NCBI GenBank assembly: GCA_023897205.1 | Contig: JAHWDD010000008.1 | Span: 2,232,001 to 2,296,000 of the forward strand | Origin: Exophiala sp. HKRS030 | Taxonomy: Eukaryota > Ascomycota > Eurotiomycetes > Chaetothyriales > Herpotrichiellaceae | DNA: 64,000 nucleotides | Direction: 5' to 3' | Shown here: positions 56,621-64,000 of the stretch, one piece after another | Position numbering within the stretch: the first letter of the stretch is position 1 | How the letters are laid out: each line of letters opens with the position of its first letter | Program-made: the position numbers and the translations under genes | The notes under the pieces: generated by a model | The model's database searches: none | Seen by the model: the letters and a program-made list of their open reading frames with translations, nothing else | What the model was told of the DNA's origin: nothing

Positions 56621-58413
56621 TCACGCTACTTGACTCGGTATTTCGGGCGTTCCTTCGTCCAACAGATCTTCTTCTTCTTGGCCAGCCAGGCCTCGCTTCT
56701 TGCGCAAATTCTCTCGGCCATACAAGACTTCTCCTAGGCTGCTATATATAGTTTTGAACCTTGATGGTACATCAGGCGGCACTTCTGACCTTTTGATCCT
56801 TGAAGCTGCTTCGTTCAAAAGTATTGCGAGACTCGACGGCTCCCACCTTAGGTCTTGCTGACCAGCGGCGCCTGTCTGTGTCTCACTGGCTCCATTGTCC
56901 CGTGATAGGTTGGAAAATAGCGAGAAGCTTTCAAAAGCGGCCGAAATTGGTACTTCTTCTGGTCGAAGAATTCTCATCGAAGTTGGTCGATGTACAGTGT
57001 CAATACTGACTACAATGTCCCACAATGCAGGTCCAATGCCAATGTCTAACACATTTCCAGCCAGGGTCAGGTCTTGATGATGAAGAAGCTTTCCTGCCTC
57101 GCTCAACAGATAGCTTTGGATGATTGGGATGCTTGTAACAAGTCAGCTTAATTATAGAGATGTGATTCTTGTCTTACCCCTCAAAAGTAACTAAAATCAT
57201 GGGTGGAGATGCAGAAGATGCAGGAGACTTTGTAGTGGCATTGTAATGGATGGCCCAAAGTCCGCTGACTGCGATTTGACCAGGATCGCGTGGTTCTTCG
57301 CCTTGTGGATACAGATTCACGAGCTTTTGGAGGCTATCTGGCGAGAAGAGCTCTTCATCGATCAGCAACCCCTTTCGCCAGTCGTACACTCTCAGCGAGG
57401 GTTCGCCACTTCCTGCAATCAAGAGTTCTGGCTTCCACGGAACTATGCAAAGGCGAGTGACGAAATCGAGATGACCTGTACAATAGTTCTCGATGATATG
57501 AGTCTGCGGAATGCCACGAGAGACCCTAATGTGCTCATCACGATCTGCGGAGAGAATATACTGCTTTCGATCGAGTCCGTCTTGTACTGCCGCAACGGCA
57601 ACATCTGTCAGTAGAGATACATGGCCCAATAAGACCTTGTATTCAAACTCAGGGCCTTCCTTCCGTGATTGACGCGTCTTTTGTTCTTGTTGCTGTTTGA
57701 GCGCTGCTAGATTGCCCTTAGTGTGCACCGTAAGTTCTGTCGCTGATGGAACGAAACTTCCTTCAGATTCCAACGTTTGCCGTCTTTGAGGTTTCCAATC
57801 TTCTGTAGGATACAAAGGTAGGGAATAGACGTCACCAAATTTGTCTCCCAACACGATTGTCTTCTGATCCGGCGTAAGGTCGATCGCACAAATCCGTTTG
57901 GGCATTGATCTGGAGTAACGATTAAATTTGGCCGAGTCATGTACGAGGAAAATCGAACCTTTGAGATTGTAATGCCAGGCGTCCGCTCGCCTCAATATTG
58001 AACACCCTGACACACTTGTCATCGGCTGTCAACACAACCACAGCTCTAGCGTCGGTGGTTGTGATCAGATGTGATATGATGGGCAATGCTGACGTTTCAA
58101 CCTTGGCTTTACGTCGTTCGCCCTTCTGTCTCTCTGAGATTATCTCGATCGAGTCGTCTGTATTCTCATGAGAAATTGCACTGGCATCGTTCTCAGTTTT
58201 CCGTCGTTTGCTCGGTCTTTCTCCCCGCTCATCTGCCGTAGAGGAAGGGTCGACTTCATCGTCCGGTATGAAGTCATTAGGCCATTGGAAAAGCAGTGAA
58301 CCGGTCTTCAGGTCGAAGGAGAAGATATGTGGTCCAGAGGCCGCCACCAGAAATGGGCTCTGGCTATCCAATGGTTGAATGACACACAGCTTTTGAAATG
58401 GATATTGAACCAT
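56621..58413 (-). CDS. TRM82: tRNA (guanine-N7)-methyltransferase non-catalytic subunit
   Basis: Three exons give an exact 566-codon frame: 57959-58413, 57178-57909 and 56621-57131. Introns are 49 nt (GTTCGA...CTCCAG) and 46 nt (GTAAGA...ACAAG). The WD40 propeller blades include VVLTADDKCVRVFNI, MPKRICAIDLTPDQKTIVLGDKFGDVYSLPL, YKVLLGHVSLLTDVA, KQYILSADRDEHIRVSRGIPQTHIIENYCTGHLDFVTRLCI and LLIAGSGEPSLRVYDW. These are typical of Trm82/WDR4, which supports the catalytic subunit Trm8 in making m7G46 in tRNA. An inserted charged segment (ERPSKRRKTEND) carries a likely nuclear-localisation signal. It diverges from RPP0, another translation gene. The methyltransferase partner Trm8 is not in this window. 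Confidence 0.92.
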
Positions 58414-58828
58414 TGTGTTTGTGAATTCTTCGGCCCTCCCAATGCAGATCGAGAATTATATTGTAATAAGGCCAAGCTTCGCAAACACTCTAGACTACAT
58501 AAAAGTCTTCAAGGGGAGGAGATCAAGTATGAATCCATCTCGACAGTCGATCCATCACTGGCTCTTTTCGTTACGAGCGACAAATGTATTCACAACACAA
58601 AATGATCAAAGTCTATGTGACATGCGCTTAGCGGCAGAAACCGCCACCGAATTGATCTACGGTGAAGCGCCACACCATGGTTAGCCGCCAAGATTTGCAC
58701 ACACAGACTTGTCGAAATCTAATCGCAGTTTGTCTTGAGAAGACTTACCACAACAACCAAACGTCAATACATACATTCAAACTACATCAATTTGCCCTTA
58801 AACATCCTAACTTCAACCCTAAGAAGTC
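58414..58828. promoter_or_regulatory. divergent promoter, TRM82 / RPP0
   Basis: A 415-bp region between two outward-facing starts. AACCCTAA (telobox) lies at 58815-58822, just upstream of the RPP0 start. Telobox motifs are a known feature of ribosomal-protein promoters in many fungi, bound by Tbf1-type factors. Its position in the leader so close to the ATG makes a promoter role uncertain. Confidence 0.5.
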
Positions 58829-59925
58829 ATGGGGGCAAAACCGGCACAAAAGCAGTCTACTTCGACAAGCTGAAGAGTTTGCTCGATGAGTACAAGTCTA
58901 TCTTCATCGCAAGTCTCTTGACTACACGAATCGCGTTCAAATACTAACAGGCTTATAGGTCAGCGTCGACAATGTTTCTTCGCAGCAAATGCACGAAATT
59001 CGAAGCTCCCTTCGAGGTGAAGCTGTCGTGCTGATGGGCAAGAACACAATGGTTCGTCGTGCGCTCAAGGGTTTCATCAATGATAGCCCTGAGTACGAAC
59101 GTCTTCTCCCCATGTCAAGGGTAGGTCAGAAATATATCGAATGCAGGAGCTGGAATAGCTGACAAGAGCAGGAAATGTTGGTTTCATCTTCACCAATGGC
59201 GACCTCAAGACCATCCGTGATAAGATTCTCGACAACAGAGTCGCTGCCCCTGCCCGTGCTGGTGCCGTTGCGCCCGGTGACGTCTATGTTCCTGCCGGAA
59301 ACACAGGTATGGAACCTGGCAAGACCTCTTTCTTCCAGGCTCTCGGTGTCCCAACCAAGATTGCTCGTGGTACCATCGAAATCACAACCGATCTCAAGTT
59401 GGTCGAGGCTGGCGCAAAAGTCGGTGCATCTGAGGCGACTCTGCTCAACATGTTGAATATTTCTCCCTTCACCTACGGTATGAAGGTGCAGCAGGTCTAC
59501 GAAGAGGGCAACAGCTTCCCTCCCAGTGTCCTGGATATCGAAGAGAGCCAATTGCTGAAGGCCTTGTCTTCCGCGATTGCAACCATCACAACCATTTCCT
59601 TGGCCGCCAACTACCCTACCCTACCATCCATCATCCACAGCTTGATCAACGGCTACAAAAATGCCATTGCAGTTGCAATCGAGACTGATTACAGCTGGGA
59701 TGCAATCGATGAGCTCAAGGATCGTATCGCCAATCCTGATGCGTACGCTGCTGCCGCGCCTGTTGCTGCCGCCACCTCTGATTCTGCCCCTGCCGCCGCT
59801 GCTGCAAAGGAGGAGGAGAAGGAAGAGGAGAAGGAAGAGAGTGAAGACGAAGGTAAAGCGAACTACGTTCCCTCCTACGGAGAAGATACTAATTATGCGC
59901 AGGCTTTGGTGGACTCTTCGACTAA
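58829..59925 (+). CDS. RPP0: 60S acidic ribosomal protein P0 (two one-base frameshifts in the given sequence)
   Basis: Exons 58829-58908, 58959-59120, 59172-59852 and 59903-59925; about 315 aa. The body is unmistakable: [77 protein letters not shown], then the Ala-rich and Glu-rich tail and GFGGLFD, which the last exon supplies. P0 anchors the P1/P2 stalk on the large subunit and recruits elongation factors. Intron 1 (58909-58958) is GC-AG with donor GCAAGT and branch ACTAAC. Two single bases are missing: a G in the run at 58831-58835, directly after ATG (so that [12 protein letters not shown] is expected), and a C in the run at 59108-59111. The gene is essential, so these are very probably consensus errors. 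Confidence 0.95.
58909..58958 (+). other. GC-AG intron in RPP0
   Basis: The donor is ATC|GCAAGT, matching the tight consensus that GC donors need. The branch region ATACTAACAG lies 13-20 nt from the acceptor TTATAG. No GT donor near this site would join SIFI to VSVDN in frame. Confidence 0.85.
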
Positions 59926-60563
59926 ATATCATCTGCACAACAAACTTCGCGCGTGCCGAGTTTCCACAATGGAATTGACAGCATCTAGAGCTCTAGACAA
60001 TCAAAATACGTGCCATGCATTGACCCGACCAGCTTGCCATCCTTTCAATCCCTTGAGTGATCAGTGGGTACCGTGATTTGTCCAAGTCGTGATTGTTGCG
60101 ACGGTTTCCCTGGTAAGCATCCACTCTTTCACATCCCCAACTATGCAATGATGATCCATTTTTAACACGGAGAACTTCGTTCTTTGAGGAACAAAACCAC
60201 GCAACAACACTCTAATTTTTTACTGAACCTGCCTTCCCAATCCTTTAACTACCTCGTGCAATCTTGGAGCCATAACTGACTCGTGGAGATAGCCCATAGG
60301 TCAATCAATGCATTAGTTCTTCACGCGCTCTTCCAAGACTCTTTCTCTTCAGGCTAGCCTCTTTGTGCACACATACATTATCCAGTAGCCCATACGCGGC
60401 GAGCGAGGCACGTTATACGGTGGAAAGTAGACTCGTGCGTTTCCAGACCAGTGATCGACACAGGAAGTCTTGAACTATCCTGGCTCAAGATGTGTAAATT
60501 AAATGAAAACTGATCCGCTACAAACTGAGTTACAAGTGATGTATCTATGGTCGTCCCGACATA
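59926..60563. other. intergenic stretch between convergent genes
   Basis: About 0.64 kb with no supported coding frame. The open frame that continues past the last RPP0 exon is read-through of an unspliced intron. Confidence 0.5.
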
Positions 60564-61364
60564 CTATGACCTGAAGACCGTGGGATTACTTAATCCTGAA
60601 GCTGTTGTTCCCGGCCCGCCTTCCTTCATAACAAGTGGTTCTTCAACTAGCTGCGCTTCAGTTGATGACTGTGTCTCTTTTTTCGCCCACGTCTCTTTGT
60701 ATTGATCCCACAATGTCTCAACCGATGTGCCGAATAAATCGTGCCAAAAGCTTTTTTCATCGTAGCTCTCGTGGCGGAGCTTCGCATTTAGCCGGCTAAT
60801 GGACCCGTTACCTTTCTTCTCCTCTATCCATTCTAAGAACCATGCAGTTCTCTGATATCCCTCATCCCATTTCTCCCCGCGACTGGTGGGCGACTTATCC
60901 CAGTGTGGTGGCGCTAAGCCTGCTTTGAGCCTAACAAAGTCTGCGATCCCTTCAATCAAACCGCCTGGAGCGTTGCCATGGCCGTTGTTTTGAAAGCAAT
61001 GCACCATTTCGTGTGTGATGACACCAGCGATTTCGTGGCGGATACCAGTAGAGTTTCGTGAAAACACTGCTTGAACATAATCCAGCGATAGATGTATCTC
61101 CTTGTGGAGATCATCCAGAGGTAGTCCAGTGGTGTAGGCGACTCCGCCCATCTCGCGTACAATCACAGTCACGGAGCGGACTCGAGGTATGTCGCTCAGG
61201 CCATATGGAACATACAAGTAGGTCAAAACATGCTCCACTGCACGAGCCAAATATAAGCCTCCATCAAGGGATGAGTTTGTTATTTGAGTAGCTGAATGGG
61301 TAAGGTCGTCCAGGTGCAGGCGAAGCTTCGGTTTGTGATGGAGCCTTGGGGGAACTGGGGCCAT
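60564..61364 (-). CDS. basic secretory protein (BSP) family putative metallopeptidase
   Basis: A single-exon gene of 266 aa from the ATG at 61364 (MAPVPPRLHHKPKLRLHLDD). The zinc motif is HEMVHCFQNNGHG, with His118, Glu119 and His122, followed by LIEGIADFVRLKAGLAPPHW, which is the strong signature of the plant and fungal basic-secretory-protein family. The domain contains strand RSVTVIVREMGGVAYTT and helix YQRTAWFLEWIEE. Plant members are linked to defence; fungal ones are unstudied. Proteolytic activity is inferred from the motif. No signal peptide is visible at this start. The frame is open 30 codons further, but only with a TTG start and no signal peptide either, so the localisation is unclear. 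Confidence 0.85.
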   Translation of the reverse strand: MAPVPPRLHHKPKLRLHLDDLTHSATQITNSSLDGGLYLARAVEHVLTYLYVPYGLSDIPRVRSVTVIVREMGGVAYTTGLPLDDLHKEIHLSLDYVQAVFSRNSTGIRHEIAGVITHEMVHCFQNNGHGNAPGGLIEGIADFVRLKAGLAPPHWDKSPTSRGEKWDEGYQRTAWFLEWIEEKKGNGSISRLNAKLRHESYDEKSFWHDLFGTSVETLWDQYKETWAKKETQSSTEAQLVEEPLVMKEGGPGTTASGLSNPTVFRS

Positions 61365-62186
61365 CGTAGTGGTTGTATTGTGACTGTCCTTCGCTGACTC
61401 CGTACAATGTGGACCCTGGTTGAACAAATTGTTGAATTCAACTGTGAGAGTCAAGGAGAATATTCATGCGAGATATCAAAACACGAGTACAACAAGCCAA
61501 TGAGGTAGGCATCAAAAAGACAAAGTGCCATGTAGGAGGCGGTGTTAAAGTGGAATTCAGCCTCATGGGGAGAAGTCATCATCTAAGCGGCCCAATCCTG
61601 ATTGGATCCAGAGTAACTCCCGCCAAGCCCCGCTCTACCCAAACATCATAACAACTCGACGACACCAACAATTTGCCAGCGTGACCTGCATCTCTAACGA
61701 TACTTTCCCCAGGACTCCATTATCGACAACAACATCGCGTCCGCTGCGCATCCACAAATACTCAATTGTTCAAACGGTACGTCGCTATGGCTCCTATAAA
61801 GCATGCCTATTCCTCCCTCTGCAGCGATTTTGATCTTTCTCCCTTTCATACACCATCATCACGTGATTCGCGTGTTCACAACATTCGATCAAATTCTTCA
61901 AAACAACTTCAATCAATCTTTGCTCTACCATTACTCGACACTTCTACAACCGCTATAAAGCAGGAGTTCGTCAGACTCATCTCATCCCAATTGCTTGTTG
62001 TCACAAATATCCAGCGTGGAAGCCTTTGGCTCGCTAGTTTGTCAACATGGGGATGTGTATGATCAGTTTGACCCTCCTCAGTTGGAACGTTACTGATCAA
62101 TATCATCTGCAGTCAAAAAAGTCGAAGACTTCTTTCCGAGTGCTGGGAAAAGCATATATCTATTCATCATTGGCCTCAGAGCCAAG
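61365..62186. other. upstream region of the CLASP-like gene, possibly with early exons
   Basis: About 0.82 kb. Frames such as KKVEDFFPSAGKSIYLFIIG directly before 62187 and an ATG frame from 61788 look partly coding, and a branch/acceptor (TTACTGAT...CTGCAG) lies near 62112. I could not assemble them into a clean exon chain. Confidence 0.35.
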
Positions 62187-64000
62187 ATGACAGGCCAAAG
62201 CTACAACGATGTGCTCACATTCTTACACGTCGAGCTCAGCCAAGCCGAAACCGAGGAGAGCTGGAAACGGCGCCATGACCTTCTCCTGAAGCTGTCTGAA
62301 ATCCTTGAAAACCGTATCGAAGGCAGTACCCTGCCTAGGGACTTTGTAGAGCGATGCAAGGCAATTTTCCCTCAAATTGTAAAAGCTGCAGGCTCAGAGC
62401 GCACAACACTGTCCGCACAGGCTTGCAGAACTATCAACAACGTGGCCAAGAACTTGGAGTCACATATCCAATCTCAACTTGACATTATACTCCCCGACCT
62501 GATCACTCTCTGTGGATCTACCAAAAACATCAACCAAAAGAACGCAAATGAAGCCATTCTCGCCATTTGCAGACATGCTGGTTACAGCCACCGTTTATTC
62601 TATCACACATGCGCCGCATTCAAAGACAAGCGTATTCCCCTCGCATTTATGCTCCGGAATGGCTTCGGCTGCTTCTCGAAACTTATCGCAGTCAAATGGA
62701 CTACGAGAAGGATGGTGAACTAGCCAGGAAGGCTATTTACGAAGGCTTAAGAGACAGTCAACCCAAAGTCCGTGAAAACACACGAGCAACATACTGGCAA
62801 TACCAAAAGTATGACGCTCAGGGAGCACGCATGATCATAGGCGGACTCGGCACTCATGCAGCAAATGCACTGCGTGATGACCCCAACAATCCTGAAAAGC
62901 CCAGCAAACCAGCAAAGGTTCCAAGCAGGCCTGGCTCTGCACTGGCTCAGATCAGAGCTCAAAGCAAGCAACGCTTGCAACAACAGGCGACACAGCAACC
63001 ACAACAAACTCAGCAACCTCAATCTCTCCATCGAGGATTTACCCCAGCGTCTATCAAATCGGATGACTTTGCATTCGGCTCTATCAAAGATTTAGAGCAC
63101 CTCACAGAGAAAGACAAGGCAACTCTTGCAAAACAAGCTGCTGCTCAAGCTACTCGTCCAAAACAAGAAAAATTTCATATCTCTCAACAAAGCGAGTCCT
63201 CGACATCATCACGACAAGCTCCTCCATCGCAGCCTCGTCATCAGAAAGCCTCCTCAAGAGACAACAAAGTTGATGCCAAGGAAGCAAAGCCTGCTAGTCC
63301 TCAGGTCGAAGCAAAATCACTCATGTCAGCACCAATCCGTAGAGGCCGCATTGTAGCCACACCAATGCCCCCAATGGCGGTGCACGTCCAGGCTCTCGGG
63401 GTGAGCCTGTCAAGAAGCCAACAGATACAAAGGAGAACGCTTCAGGTCGTCACACCCCTGTCCTGCAGCTTGATAAAGAGCTTCCTTCCTCAGTCCCCAG
63501 TCATCATCGTAAGACTGCGAGTCGTCAAGAGGTTATCGTAGCTGAAGAGAAAGGAGCTAGCCGTACTGCAGACACTCGGGCAGCGAAACGAGCTGAGCGG
63601 CAGTCCCCTGTCGTTGTCGAAGAACAAACATCGCACACAAATACTTTACCACAAAACAATAGGAAAAATGGGCGTCAAACCCCAGTCATAATAGAAGACA
63701 AGTCAGCGTCTGCGCCGACAACAACAACAAAGAAAGCAAAGGAGGCCGAACATATGGCGTCACATTCAGCGCCAACCAACAACCTTCCACTTCGGCCTGT
63801 GCGAGCCTTCCCACCAGATCAAGTCGTTGCCCTCCCTGCTGAACGCACTGCTGAGCGAATTGCCATGCGGCAACATGTTCCGGAGGGTAAAGAAAATGAC
63901 GTTGTCAAGCCACGCGGAAAGAAATCACCGTCGCGCTCACCACAAAGGTCTTCGAACCGTTCACCACAAAGATCACCACGCCGTCGCAATAGCATCTCTT
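62187..64000 (+). CDS. CLASP-N domain protein, Stu1-like microtubule-binding protein (3' end outside window; two frameshifts)
   Basis: Starting MTGQSYNDVLTFLHVELSQAETEESWKRRHDLLLKLSEILENRIEG, the protein carries a TOG/CLASP-N array of HEAT-like helices (AIFPQIVKAAGSERTTLSAQACRTINNVAKNL, LPDLITLCGSTKNINQKNANEAILAIC, IYAPEWLRLLLE, RKAIYEGLRDSQPKVRENTRATYW). A long Ser/Gln/Pro-rich and basic region, typical of CLASP microtubule-binding linkers, follows (PSRSPQRSSNRSPQRSP at the window edge). CLASPs stabilise spindle microtubules; Stu1 in yeast is essential. One base is missing in the C run at 62637-62640 (KRIP / PRIYAPEW) and another in the C run at 63368-63372 (ATPMP / NGGARPG). Fungal Stu1 usually has more sequence before this region, so earlier exons may exist. 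Confidence 0.78.

Noticed and set aside
59926..60076. Long C-terminal extension of P0
   Set aside because: It appears only if the last intron (GTAAAG...GCGCAG) is not removed; splicing yields the conserved GFGGLFD end.
1..64000. Transposable elements, tRNA or rRNA genes
   Set aside because: I looked for reverse transcriptase or transposase motifs, long terminal repeats and T-arm consensus sequences and found none that I could support by eye.

Overview
The window is nuclear DNA of a filamentous ascomycete (Pezizomycotina). The evidence is many short spliceosomal introns (about 46-125 nt, GT-AG, with CTAAC/CTGAC-like branch sites), a HET-domain gene, and families restricted to or expanded in moulds. 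I cannot place it more precisely. I see no tRNA, rRNA, CRISPR array, insertion sequence or intact transposon. The window is cut at both ends: the VIT/VWA gene runs off the left edge and a CLASP-like gene runs off the right edge.

Layout. 1-11.8 kb: VIT/VWA protein (-), GNAT acetyltransferase (-), macrodomain hydrolase (+), a decayed coding stretch, ketopantoate-reductase-like enzyme (+), a Cys-rich miniprotein (-), secreted PLC-like phosphodiesterase (+), NMP-kinase-like protein (+). 12.9-25 kb: GT31-like glycosyltransferase (+), F-box protein (+), glyoxalase-like protein (-), a membrane or secreted unknown (+), peroxisomal enoyl-CoA hydratase/isomerase ending in SKL (-), PRKRIP1-like splicing factor (+), membrane SDR (-). 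25.7-39.3 kb: a very long Cid1-like nucleotidyltransferase (-), divergent from TFIIF alpha (+), then the endocytic adaptor Syp1 (-) and a CDK-like kinase (+). 39.3-54 kb is gene-poor. It holds a single-pass SH3 protein, lineage-specific unknowns, a second copy of the Cys-rich miniprotein, a dual-specificity phosphatase and a HET-domain protein. 54.3-64 kb is a dense housekeeping block: cytosine deaminase FCY1, uroporphyrinogen decarboxylase HEM12, tRNA m7G methyltransferase subunit TRM82, ribosomal stalk protein P0, a basic-secretory-protein-family peptidase and the CLASP-like microtubule protein.

Quality of the sequence. At least eight places show one base missing where two good reading frames meet without a usable intron, and most lie at a mononucleotide run. 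Two are in the gene for ribosomal protein P0, which must be functional, so I read most of them as consensus errors rather than decay. They affect the VIT/VWA, ketopantoate-reductase-like, PLC-like, 19.2-kb unknown, P0 and CLASP-like genes. The stretch at 3.9-4.65 kb is different, with shifts in the other direction, and looks like real decay.

Most interesting items: the two diverged copies of an unrecognised six-cysteine miniprotein (about 7 kb and 49.5 kb), a GC-AG intron in P0, a PTS1 signal that appears only after splicing, a cluster of perfect hairpins upstream of the HET gene, and a 14-nt minisatellite next to TFIIF alpha.
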